From Chrysomallon squamiferum (lineage: Eukaryota > Mollusca > Gastropoda > Neomphalida > Peltospiridae), in contig CM022670.1 in the NCBI GenBank assembly GCA_012295275.1, positions 30,812,438-30,876,437 of the forward strand: a stretch of 64,000 nt of DNA. The letters run 5' to 3'. Under the pieces are notes generated by a model. It worked only from the letters and a program-made list of their open reading frames with translations. It did no database searches and was not told the DNA's origin. Positions 51,885 to 62,472 of this stretch are shown piece by piece. The translations under genes and the position numbers were made by a program. The first letter of the stretch is position 1, and every line of letters starts with the position of its first letter.

Positions 51885-52125
51885 CCATGATACTGGTTCC
51901 CACATCTGAACCACTGCAATGTTTCACATATCTTTAACATAACAGTGGTTCCCTTATCCACACCATATATGGTTTACACACCTGAACCATAATGTTGATA
52001 TTGGGGCACCTGTCCAAAGACAGTGGTTCAGGTTTCTGAGTCATGAATATGGTTCATATATTACAGAGGTTCACATACCTGAACTATGACAGTGGTTCAC
52101 ATTTCTATATCATGAAAGTTGTTTA
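51885..52125. repeat. Decayed minisatellite, unit about 26-28 bp
   Basis: Variants of GGTTCACATACCTGAACCAT followed by GACAGT recur about eight times, for example near 51,893, 51,950, 51,970, 52,024, 52,053, 52,066 and 52,094. The unit itself holds a GGTTCA...TGAACC inverted motif, so each copy is partly palindromic. It lies in the downstream flank of the EGFLAM-like gene. Confidence 0.65.
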
Positions 52126-53323
52126 CATTTCTAAAACTGTTTTATTTCCTAAATTAAGCCAGGATCCAATAATGTTTGGCTTAGCAATTTACTAAGAGCT
52201 AAATTCACCATACATTCAGCTTAAGAAGTTGTCCATAATGAAATGTGGAAAATATTTCTTAAATGCTGGATATTGCCAGAGGTTTTGATTCGTCATTTTA
52301 TGATGAGTGGAATTAAAAATATAAAATATATGGCATTATAAATATCATATAAAAATGTGGTGCCTGTCAAAGTGGGAATATTATTAAATGCAAAAATAAG
52401 AAACCTGAGTATGAAATGCAAAAGCTAATGCTCTGGAAGTCTGAAAATATTAATTAAAATTTTAAAATAATAATAATTATGATTATTATTATTATTATTA
52501 TTTCTGGGATTTGTTAATATCAGTTAACATATATTACCTGATATAGATATTTAAAAAAATATATATATATAATATTAGTATTATTTTAATTTTAATATAA
52601 CTTTGTTTTGTTGTTGGCAAGATAAAAATCATGAAATATGGAACAAACTGCCTCAAGGAATACTTTCCACCGATGAAAAACATCTTTAAGCTTATCACAA
52701 CTGATTGAACATTAAATTTAGTTAATTTTATAAGCAAACATCTAAAGAATTTATGCAGCTAAATGCTCAAATTTTAATAATTGTTGATGTCAAGAAGACA
52801 AAACGTAGGAAGCAAAATCCAGCAAAGTGCAATAAAATATTATAAGAGTATTCTGTATGCACCATAAATATATTCTTAACCATAATTTTCGGTGCCTTTG
52901 TTGCCTAAGCTGAGGTCCTTTATCTTTATCTAATTGTTTTGGCATCGTTCTCCTTTCACTTGTTCCTTGCCATTTGGCTTAACACCAGCACGTTCTGTAT
53001 CTCTGATTTCTATTTTAATCCGAGTAACTTTGCTAATATGGTTTAATTTCACAGATATTTTAAATGTAAGTATGTACACTTTCGGTAACATATTAAGTTA
53101 TTGTTTTGTATTTTTTGTTAGTTCTTTTCTTCCCTTATTTATTTTTTAATTTTTGTAACTGTTTTACTTTTGTTAATGCTGTTGATGTTGTGTTCTCTTC
53201 ATTATTATTTTTACATTATTTTATTTTTTTTATATATATATATATATTGTATTGTTCTTATTACTTTATCTTATTTCTGATTGTCACCAACATTCATCAG
53301 CTGAGTTAGTTGTATTGGTTGTA

Positions 53324-53478
53324 TCACACACTGACACACTCATACACATTCCTGCCACTCTGTGCTTGTCTCATCAGCTTCACTTTGAAGTCTGTGGCCA
53401 GCGTGAAGTCATGAATACATCCAATGTAACCTGAATGAAATTTGCCAATTGTTTTCTGGGTTATATCAGGCATGCCAC
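53324..53478 (-). CDS. EGFLAM: EGFLAM-like terminal coding exon with stop
   Basis: Encodes residues 505-554: GMPDITQKTIGKFHSGYIGC, IHDFTLATDFKVKLM and GRNVYECVSV, then TGA (complement at 53,324-53,326). Cys524 and Cys551 form the expected terminal laminin-G disulfide. The protein stops four residues after that cysteine, as expected for a chain ending in a laminin-G domain. Acceptor TTGTAG/GTGGCA. Confidence 0.9.
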
Positions 53479-54207
53479 CTACAATAAAATACAAAAACAA
53501 TAGTTGCAAATTTTTATATTCATAGAGTCAGATATAAGTTATTATTATTGTTAGCTGTCAATTTATTAGAATATAATTTAAAAGATTTATTTGGATTTAT
53601 TTTAGTATTCTACCCTAAAATCCAAAATAGAAAAACAAAACTTTTGTCTTATGTCAGAAGTTGGCATCACACATTATTTCATATTTCAAAATTGAAAAGG
53701 TTAATCATTCTGAAAAAGATAGTATCCTTTTCAAAAACTGGTATCTTTTTATCATATATATGATTGTAATAAACATAAATAATTACCAACACAGTACTTA
53801 CCACCAGAATAAAGCAAGTTCTTACCAATACAGAGCAAATCAAGTACTTACCAACATAGAGTATTTTGTTAGTGTTGAGCATTGTGTAACTTCCTGGGGC
53901 ACTGCCTTCAACTATCTCACTTCCATCTATCTCCAAATAGGCATCCTGCTTGTCCCTACACAACAAATCAGTTTATTATCATCATTGTATATAACATAGT
54001 ATGTTTTATTTATATATATATCTCCTTTAAAATAGACTTCACAAAATCAAAGCAAAGATATATGCTTTGCTATCCATGAGATGATGTTTATAAAAGATCA
54101 CCTAATCAATAACAGAATCTCTTCACTGTTCAAACACTTACAAAAGTTATAAGATAAAATAGAATTCAACAATTTATTTCTTATCTAATTTCATACACAC
54201 ACACACA

Positions 54208-54250
<43 letters not shown>

Positions 54251-57200
54251 CTTTTATTTCCCATTGGATGATACTTCTACATTTGTTCTCTAACTTATGT
54301 ACTTATAAGCTTTGCATGCTTCAATGAAACACATCACTGATGAGCAAGTAAACTGGTAAAAATGTATTGATTTTATAGAAATAATTAATAGAAATCTTCA
54401 TTCCCCAATGATATTGATAAAACACATACACATACACATTAAATTTCTGCAGTGGCATTCAGTGAAATGTTGACAATAATACTCAAGAAAAGTACATGAA
54501 TAAATAACAAATGAATACTGAATAATTCACTATGCATTTCTAATGAATTCAAAACAGGAATGAGCATATAATGAGTAACTGCAAATGGTTGAAAATGTGT
54601 TTAAAGCCATAATTGTATTATATAACCAAGCCAAGTTTGACTTGTTAAGTCTTATATTATTGTTTTAATATTAATTAACAGCTGAAGTTATAGGTAAATA
54701 TATTTAATATTACAGGAATATCTATGTAAGAGAACCCCCCCCAAAAGGTCTATGGTTTAACAATGTTAATTTTTAGGCTTTAATTTTTTGAACTGTTAAT
54801 GAAAAAATTACCCTAGTTTCTTCAAATATAAATACATGAAAATATTAAAAAAGGAATCAAATTACAGTACAAACTAATTCTTATTATCAAAGGCAGATAA
54901 CTCTTGTTATGAAACTAAATAGGCAAACTTATTCAGTTACTAACTTTTCCAGCAAACTGATTATCCTTTTTTTTTTTTTAGTTTAACTAAATTACTAATT
55001 ATCTATTTCAGTTTGAATATATCAGATTATCAATTTAAATGTAGACCATTTAGTAATGTAAAACCTTAAGCTAAAATGTATCAAATACTTTGTTCATAAA
55101 TCTTATTTTAGAACATACAGAAAAAATATATTCTGATGTCTTTTAAGAAATAAATATGTACAATAAATTTAAACAAAAAGAAGAATGGCCAAAGGTACAG
55201 ATAACTGAACCTTAACCAAATTAGTATAAACAAAATTATATAATCATTTATAATCTGGTTGCATTAAAGCCAGTGTTTCAAAGGTGAAACATTATTACCA
55301 TTTTGGGATCAATGATGAGGCAGTAAAGATAATTAATTTGCCATTTCTCTCATCTTTCACAGTTATTTAAATCAAAGTTCTTTACAAGTCTTCTTGAATT
55401 ACTGGTAAGAACAGGGAGTTATGGGGTGACAAGAATTTGGTGAACGATAACAGTTTGGAAACAATTGCAATAAACAGATCTTCAGTTTAAAATAATTATT
55501 ATGTGACAGTGAAAAATTTCTGAATATCTCTATCCACACACACACACACACACACGGTGTGCATCACTGTTAAATGTTAGTTTTACCTCTGAGCTCTAAT
55601 AAAATGCCACTGGCCATCAAAAAGTCTTGAATCATTGTATCCAATCACTGCTTCTCCACTGCCAAGGTTATATCTGAACTGAAGACCTCCATTTACAAAG
55701 CCAAGAGCTATGAAATCACTGGATGATGTCATTGTATCCTGACCACTCCAGAACAGAAGTCCATTTTTATCTTGTGGTTTTATGTGAAACTGGACATCAA
55801 TTCTGTCACCTGTTATTCTGATTTTGAAAAATAAAATAAATTAAAATAATTAAAGCTTTAATAATGAGTGGTAGCATCTCTAATGATGAGAGTAATGAAT
55901 TACTAAGGATGAATACTTGTATGACATTAAGATAATATTAACAGCATTAAAATAATACTTAAATTCAAATATAAAATAATATTATTAAAAATATTATATG
56001 ATGAAAATATAGATTCATATATTTTATTACATATAAATTTTTTTTTTTTTAAATAAAACAAAAAAAAGAAAACCTTTTAAAAAATAGTTTACAGTCAGAT
56101 TCAATGTTCCTAATAAGAACATAACAAACCTTGTAATACAATGAACAGTAATATATAAACAAAGTTAATTCAAATCAAAGAAAACTCAATTTAATGTTTA
56201 GTTTAACAATATGCATCTATAAAGAACAATCAAAAAAGTATCTTGATATAAATTAATTTCTAGTAAATTTCTTACCTTTTTAAAATATTCTTGTTTGTGA
56301 ACATGAGAAAACTTGTTCCAATAAACATTGGGATTTCAGGTAATCTTGTCATTTCTAAAAATAATAATAATCATAATTAATACCATTATTTACATAAAAC
56401 TAGAAGATTCAATAAATTTAATATTCATTTTAATATTCATGAACATAACTATCACACACAAATTCTAACACAATCAATGAAAGTGAAGTAACTTACATCA
56501 GTCACATTTATTTACAAATAAACAAGTTTGAAACATATGCTTATCAGAGTCTTCTGATTATAAAAGTAAAATGTGCCATATTCAAACAAAACATTTTTCA
56601 CTATAAAATATGTAATTATTATTGTACCTATTATTTGTTACATAGAATTGTTGTGCTGTGAGATTTAACAGCACCAAGTTATTTTAGGTCTCATCTTCAA
56701 TTGTAATTTAAAAATCTTTGTTCATAATGTGTAAATTAAATAAACAGTAAACAACTTATCTTATACTGCCTGATATCAGTAATCAGTATTATAGTATCTT
56801 ACAAAATGTCACAAACAAAGTCTAGAAAAGTAAATCATTTTTTTTCTAAAACTCACTATCTTCACAGTTTGTGTTGGTGAAGCCAAGTGGACAATAACAG
56901 GTGTAGACATCATGATGTGGTACACATTCTCCACCATTCATACATGGATCTCCAGCACATGGGTGTCCACATGCCTCTATGTTCACTCCATCCAACATCT
57001 CCTTCATAAGTTTCAGCTGTCTCTTGTTTATCACAACCTGAACAAAATAACATTCACAAACCATTATCACAATCTAAGTGATATATTAAATAAATAAACT
57101 GTCAACAGGTAAAAAAAAAAAAAAATTATTATCACTAATTTATAATATTTTATATAAGGCACTGAATTACTATTGATTCGTCCACTGGTCTTTAAAACAA

Positions 57201-60200
57201 AACAAAAAAACACAAAAAGATAAACAAATTAGCATTTTCCGAATAAAAATACAAGTCACTTTTTTTAAAGCCATGTTCATAAACACAAGTAAGTTTTCCT
57301 GCTGAATGTCTCAAAAAGAATCATGTAACTAGACTCAGTTTACATACAAATTTTCTTTTAGTGATGATGATAACTTTTACAAATAGCCTAGATATTATTT
57401 TAGTGAGTTATTGTTTATATGATTCTCATGGACTCAGTTCATAAACTTATTTTGCACCAAGGGAACAAAGGATCTATTTAAATTTTGAGAGTTGTAGGCC
57501 TATATCATATTCAATTATTTTTTATAATTTTTTGTGTTTTTAATATTTAGGCTGAATACAAAAATATATTTTTTTCTAATATAGAATAGGAAGAAGAAAA
57601 AACAGCGTGCTATTTTTAAAAATTCATGGGCAAACCTTTTGAATACATCCAGCAAAAGACTGTGATACATTGGCATATTTTGATGTTTTATCAAAGTTCT
57701 TGTGTCCACCAACAAACAGAGATTTCATCAGAGTGAGCTGTGTGTATGCTCCCTGTGCATCCCCCTCTGTCTTGGGCTGATCATCTATCTGCAGTATACC
57801 CTGCAGTCCTGTTCGAGAAGCACGCACAACATGCCATACGTTCATTGTCAGTGGTTTTAAACTCCTGTAAGTCAATACAATGTGTTTAATGTGTTCTAGT
57901 CAACTTAAAAACTTACAGAAAGATGTGTTAAAGTGCATATTGTGAGGAAACCTTTTACCATATGGATACACTGCTTTTGCTAAATGTAATTTTTTTATAG
58001 AAATAATTAAAAATTAAAATTAATAAATAAATTTGTAAAATTTGAAAGTTCCATAATTCCAATTGTTGTTTTAGACAAATAAACCATTTGACAAATTAAT
58101 AGAATATATTTTATTTCTAAACATACAATCCAGTTTTATTTCATATTCTAAAATAAATTTGAATTTTAAGCAAAACTTTCAGTTTTATTTCAAATTTAGA
58201 AACATGAAACTGATATATAAATCAATTCCCAAATAACTACACAAAAACAATTATTTTAATTACAATAACATAACTTCTTGTTTTATATTCCTACCTGAGA
58301 ACTGCTGGCCCAGTGCCAAGATCAAAGCGAAATTCCAAGAATCCTTCCTTCATTGCCAGAGAAATAAAATCTCCAACCCTGTCATGAGTATATCCATTAT
58401 ACAGAATCAAACCCTCAGGATGAGATGGTTTCAGTACTACCTCTATATCAGTGTAAGACAAAACCTTCCTGTCCAGCCCTTTATACATTAAATAGGAATG
58501 TCCTCCAAACTTAGGTATTTTAACTTCTGCACCTGTAAAAAGAAATCAATTATACTACTTTACTATTACACTGAATAATGCTACTACTAATCACATAATG
58601 AAAAGCTAATTAACAGGTGTATCTGAAAGCAACTCATAAGCAAACCACCTTATTAAAATTACGACTTGTGACAATGGTAAAAAGTAAAGCTGGGGTTTTA
58701 AAAACATGTATTGTGATATTTGATGACATCAGCAAAATATAAATCTCGGGTTTCTTTTAATATAGATTAGCTATATTAGAAAAAAATGTTAAAATTTTGT
58801 ACCTGTTTCTTTTCCTTTATTACCATCCCACTCTCTTTAATGTCGTAAGTTAATTTCAATTACTGTAATGTGTTAGTTCACAGCCCACCAAGTACAATTC
58901 AAATATAAAAGAAGTATTCCTGATTTTCAATTAATTAAGATATAACTTCGTTTAAAATTACTTTTAAAATTTAAATGGTTCTGAATTTACATTAAAATGA
59001 CTATAACAGATTACAAATTCTTACGTTTTTGACAGAAATCGCCTGCAGTACCAAGTGGACATAAACAAACATGTGCATCAGCTGATCGTGGCTGGCAAGT
59101 TCCTCCATTCTGACAGAGAATATTGTCACAGATCCCTTCACTACACTCACCTGAACAATACAAAAAATACATTAAAATAAATCTTTAATTTATAATAATA
59201 ATAACAATCACAACTACTATTCTTATTACTGTCGCGATTATGATTATGATTATTATTAATTTTTTTTGTTTTGTTGTTGTTTTGGGGTTTTTTGTTGTTG
59301 GTGGTAATAATGATTTTGTTTTAATATATTATAAGTATCAAGTTTTAAATTAGTAATTTGTAAATTAAACATAATCCATGCAATAAAGATTAATTAATAA
59401 TTTTTCCAAAAATGAAATAATAAAAATTATAACATTAAAACAAAATCTTCAATATTATTTCCTTTTTATTAAAACAAAACATGCATAAAGAACTTCATGA
59501 CAGAAAAATAAGTGACATTTTTTTCTACACAGTAAAATGTTTTTCAAGTCAAGTGAGATTAAAATTTTATAATCTTTTAGACAATTCTTAAATGTCTATG
59601 TGATAAAATCTAAATATTTCTTACCAACATTCATTCCATACTCAGAATCACCAACAAGGCTTCCTTTCCTCATGTCATATTTATAACCATTGATGATCAG
59701 CTCCTGAACACATCCTACAAATCTTTTTCTTGTCATGGTTCTAGTCAGTATGGCTGACATATTGGAGTACCCACCAAGGAAAAGATTTAGCCGAAGAGTA
59801 ATGCGACTGTAAGCTCCCTGAAATAAAAAATATATGTTAAAAAATATTGTGCTAGTGATGTTAATTTATAAGCAGTTTTATATTTCTATTAACTAAATAA
59901 TTTTAGAAAAATGTTTTAACATACAAATTAAGATAAATCCACCGCAATGTGGACATACAAATGAATTAAAACACTATTAAATTCTGAATTATGAAAAATT
60001 ATTAAATTAATTTTAAAGATATATTATTTTTTTTTTTTTTTAGAACCAAAATGATTTTAAAAATCCCACAACGTTGAGCCTCAAATAAAGTGTTCATGGA
60101 GACCTCTGTAAAAGTTAACATTAAACCTAACTAGGAGTTCTTACCACATGATAAATATTCACCTTTGATTGTCCTTCAACTGGTTTCTGCTTGTTAACTT

Positions 60201-60307
60201 GAAGTCCACCTTTGTTTTCATCTCTCCAAACTGTCAGGTAATTCCATCTTCCAATGTTTACCTCACCTGTACTGCGTACCACTCCAAGTCCTGTACCACA
60301 GTCAAAG
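53324..60307 (-). CDS. EGFLAM: Pikachurin-like protein, 3' ten coding exons (partial gene)
   Basis: Ten exons on the minus strand join at 60307-60163, 59817-59625, 59150-59025, 58532-58295, 57864-57636, 57037-56857, 56354-56276, 55802-55587, 53955-53852 and 53478-53324. Every junction has AG/GT borders and a matching phase, giving 554 residues and a stop. Domains, numbered from the first codon seen: back part of laminin-G 1 (1-115), EGF (119-152), laminin-G 2 (156-333), EGF (337-368), laminin-G 3 (372-554). One EGF between each pair of laminin-G domains, ending at the third, is the pikachurin pattern; agrin has two EGFs between its first two laminin-G domains. Pikachurin is a secreted matrix protein whose laminin-G domains bind glycosylated dystroglycan at photoreceptor synapses. 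That role in this animal is inference. The 5' exons for the fibronectin III domains and first EGF were not found. Agrin or perlecan relatives are the main alternatives. Confidence 0.88.
53852..53955 (-). CDS. EGFLAM: EGFLAM-like exon 9: laminin-G 3, continued
   Basis: Encodes residues 470-503: DKQDAYLEIDGSEIVEGSAP, then GSYTMLNTNKILYV. These match the ligand-facing G-x-L-x-V-D-x-x and L-Y-V-G-G segments of a laminin-G fold. Acceptor GTGTAG/GGACAA, donor GTTG/gtaagt. The intron before it (53,956-55,586) is the longest confirmed intron of the gene here, at 1,631 bases. Confidence 0.87.
54193..54248. repeat. Intronic (CA)n and (TG)n palindromic pair
   Basis: (CA)n at 54,193-54,208 faces (TG)n at 54,211-54,247, so the two can pair as a hairpin. 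It lies in the intron before exon 9. Confidence 0.85.
55587..55802 (-). CDS. EGFLAM: EGFLAM-like exon 8: middle of laminin-G 3
   Basis: Encodes residues 398-468: IDVQFHIKPQDKNGLLFWSG, SSDFIALGFVNGGLQFRYNL and GQWHFIRAQ. A nearby upstream AG (ACAG/GTGACAG) would bring in a TGA stop, so the acceptor used must be GTGACAG/AATTGATG. Donor CAGAG/gtaaaa. Confidence 0.88.
56276..56354 (-). CDS. EGFLAM: EGFLAM-like exon 7: start of laminin-G 3
   Basis: A short 79-base exon encoding MTRLPEIPMFIGTSFLMF and TNKNILK, the opening strands of laminin-G 3. The first codon (Lys371) is split A/AA with the exon before, and the last Arg codon is split AG/A with the one after. It is too short to stand out as an open frame, but the I-P-x-F-x-G-x-S-F-L motif and exact phase agreement on both sides support it. 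Confidence 0.85.
56857..57037 (-). CDS. EGFLAM: EGFLAM-like exon 6: end of laminin-G 2 plus second EGF
   Basis: Encodes residues 311-370. The first 23 residues finish laminin-G 2 and end in GVNIEAC (Cys333). The rest is an EGF module with cysteines at 337, 342, 348, 357, 359 and 368, including DPCMNGGEC and YTCYCPLGFTNTNC. Unlike the first EGF, this one shares its exon with part of the laminin-G domain. Acceptor TTCAG/GTTGTG, donor GATA/gtgagt. Confidence 0.9.
57636..57864 (-). CDS. EGFLAM: EGFLAM-like exon 5: back of laminin-G 2
   Basis: Encodes residues 235-310, including MNVWHVVRASRTGLQGILQI, then GAYTQLTLMKSLFVGGHKN and SFAGCIQK. Cys307 in the last segment pairs by position with Cys333 in the next exon. 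Acceptor CTTACAG/GAGTTT. The donor AAAAG/gtttgc is weaker than the others but keeps the frame (IQK then VVINKR). Confidence 0.88.
58295..58532 (-). CDS. EGFLAM: EGFLAM-like exon 4: front of laminin-G 2
   Basis: Encodes residues 156-233. It opens with AEVKIPKFGGHSYLMYKGL, the usual I-P-x-F-x-G-x-S-Y/F-L start of a laminin-G domain. Then follow the G-L-I-L-Y-N-G and V-G-D-F-I-S-L-A-M strands and FRFDLGTGPAVLR. Acceptor TTACAG/GTGCAG, donor TCTCAG/gtagga. The Asp of GDFISL lies where calcium-binding laminin-G domains place a ligand. Confidence 0.9.
59025..59150 (-). CDS. EGFLAM: EGFLAM-like exon 3: one EGF domain, phase 1-1
   Basis: A symmetric phase 1-1 exon of 126 bases that encodes almost exactly one EGF module. 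Cysteines at the spacing C-x4-C-x5-C-x9-C-x1-C-x8-C run from GICDNILCQNGGTC to VCLCPLGTAGDFC. Cys115, just before the module, closes laminin-G 1. Acceptor TTCAG/GTGAGT, donor AAAAC/gtaaga. There is no obvious calcium-binding D-x-D/N-E start, so it is probably a non-calcium EGF. Confidence 0.9.
59625..59817 (-). CDS. EGFLAM: EGFLAM-like exon 2: end of laminin-G 1
   Basis: Encodes residues 49-112, from GAYSRITLRLNLFLGGYSN through FVGCVQELIINGYKYDMR to MNV. It carries the L-x-L-G-G turn and Cys84 of the terminal disulfide; the partner is Cys115 at the start of the next exon. The acceptor is TTTCAG/GGAGCT and the donor GTTG/gtaaga. The final G opens a split glycine codon. Confidence 0.9.
60163..60307 (-). 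CDS. EGFLAM: EGFLAM-like exon 1 in window: middle of laminin-G 1
   Basis: This is the most 5' exon I can support. It follows a TTGTAG acceptor, and its first base completes a codon begun in an exon not seen. It encodes residues 1-48 and starts with FDCGTGLGVVRS, the strand motif in the middle of a laminin-G domain, followed by IGRWNYLTVWRDENKGGLQV (the W-H/N-x-V-x-x-x-R-x-x-x-G-x-L-x-V signature). The donor is AAAG/gtgaat, phase 0. The first half of the domain must lie further upstream on the minus strand. I found no such exon between 60,308 and 62,400. Confidence 0.88.
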
Positions 60308-62472
60308 CTACAAGTGCAAAATCATTATTTACATTGAGTGGGAACATTATAAATATTTATTCTTGAGGTAGTTCTGCATTACCAATAATAGGAGATATGT
60401 TAACTGCACTGCTGGAATTACTTTTACATATGATAAATAAAATTCTGCATTTCACACAAAAAATAATTTTAATACAGCTAGAACTCTATTTATGACCATT
60501 TGTGAAACACATCTGTCTACCTCTCTATACTAATAACAAATCAAACCAACATACAAACAAACAAAAAATAATAATAATAACAATAATAATAATTTTTTAA
60601 AAACCACAAATAAAATATTCGAGAAGAAAAAAAACGATCATTACTTAATTTCATTCCTGAATATGATATTTGGCAAAAACAAAAACAATGCTGAATAATG
60701 TTTTGTAAACAAACAACCATGAGCAAATTCTTCAAAATTAACATCCAATCCAGATTATGTCAGTCAGAAAGAATGTAATCCAGTATTAGGTGTTTATTTG
60801 CTGTCTGAAATAAATACTGTTTACTTTCAGAAACATTTAAACAGCTTGAATGAACTGGAAAATATTCTTAAAAATATTAGTCAATACACATTTTGAATCT
60901 TTAAAGAATTTTGAACTATATTTATATATTTAAGTAATCTCACTATGACCAATTTTTATATTTGAAAAAAAGAATATATTTCTTTGTCTTTTCGGTAGGG
61001 ATGTCAACTGATGGATTCGTTTTAATTAGTATCCCCATAATAAAGTACTTCTAACCTTATACATGAAGTCATTTTTAATATAACAATTCCTAAATCTGAG
61101 GACATATTTTCTTCAAGCAATCTGTTTTGTTCAGAAAGATGATGTAATAATATTCAGCCTAGTATTAACATTTAACAGTATGTTAATTTCATTAAAATTG
61201 TATGAAATAAGTTGAATAATTTATACTGATCCTATTTATTCAATTCACAGATAATTTTTGAATAAATATAATAACATTCATTATGTTTTGTTATCTCTAA
61301 AGCTCTTCTTTGCAAAATTCATACATAATAATGATAATATTATAATAATAAATTACATTCATTATCAATTATTTGTGTAATTTACACATCATTACATTTC
61401 ATCATATAGCAGATGTGACTTTTGAATAACATTTAATGGTTACTCACAATAATGTATACAAGCCTCTCAATTGCTGATTACATGTTATCTACAGAAATTA
61501 GTCTAATATATTCAACTCCAAATGCCTATCAATATGGTAAAAGGTAAGCTAACACTTTATGCCAAAAAAGGCAATTCATTTTATATGTGTTTCTTTTAAC
61601 AATATTATAAATTTATTTCAAACTTTTACAATGTTTTTGTCTTCATTTATGATATAACTAAACAATAAACTGTGAGATAGTACTTCACACTTTGTTACTT
61701 ATTACAGTACTTCTAACAATGTTTCTATATTCAGTTATGACCTAATGTGTATATTTCACACTACTACTGTACTATATTCAAATAAACCTGATCCAGCATG
61801 TCCAGACATTATAATTCTTCTTGAGTAACCAATAGTTACATCAACTAGATACGTCAATGACACAACTCAAGCCATTAAGAGATATAAAGGATGTGACACA
61901 AGATCTACGTTTTTACTTGGCTAATTTTTGTACTGATTAATGAAATACAAACCACATGGTGTTATATCTACAGAAATGAAAAATGAAAAATAATCAATCA
62001 GTTAATTAATCAGCTGACTAAATGAAGTATTTATGTGCCAGCAATATTCTAATATGCTTGTGTTAAGCATAGTGTCAAGACTTCTATAATTATAAAGGAA
62101 AATTTTTTTTTCAAAATAAAAAAATTGTTTCAGGGATAAATAAAGAATATGATCTGATAAGGAATACTGTTTGGATATGTGTGTCTTTCCATTTTTAAAT
62201 GAAGTTTTTAAAATAAAATACACATATACACATGCATGCACATAAGCACACAGCTCATAGTAACAAGGGTAATGTTTAAACTGATTACAGGTCACACTTC
62301 ACTTTGTTTCCAGACACAGCTTGTAACAACAATCTGTTGCAAAACATTCACACATGCTCTTTAATGACAGGTAGGAATGGATTATTCGATCCCATTTTGT
62401 TGAATTCCTTCATGTCAAAGTCATAACTAAATCACTAATCCCCTTCATGGTACCCTCAAATAAGACAATGGA
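60308..62472. other. Probable intron upstream of the first visible EGFLAM-like exon
   Basis: About 2.1 kb of AT-rich sequence. I looked on the minus strand for the missing front of laminin-G 1 (an I-P-x-F-x-G start and a D-F-x-S/A-L strand) and found none, so this is probably intron. Confidence 0.5.

Larger units (their letters stand above)
44830..53323. other. Downstream flank of the EGFLAM-like gene, possible long 3' UTR
   Basis: Microsatellites are fewer and shorter here than to the left, and the DNA is uniformly AT-rich. The stretch next to the stop codon could be 3' UTR read leftwards. Many TTTATT motifs (AATAAA on the minus strand) occur, so no single polyadenylation site can be named. 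A balanced island lies at 46.14-46.65 kb with TCGTTAATTG. The 106-codon frame at 48,140-48,460 is AT-driven and unconvincing. Confidence 0.4.

Noticed and set aside
55800-55815. Alternative acceptor ACAG/GTGACAG for exon 8
   Set aside because: Joining there gives an immediate TGA stop after the codon shared with exon 7. The acceptor seven bases further on restores the ILKR-IDVQF reading.
53324-60307. Agrin as the identity of the laminin-G/EGF gene
   Set aside because: Agrin has two EGF modules between its first and second laminin-G domains; here there is one. The motifs also fit pikachurin better. Not fully excluded without a tree.
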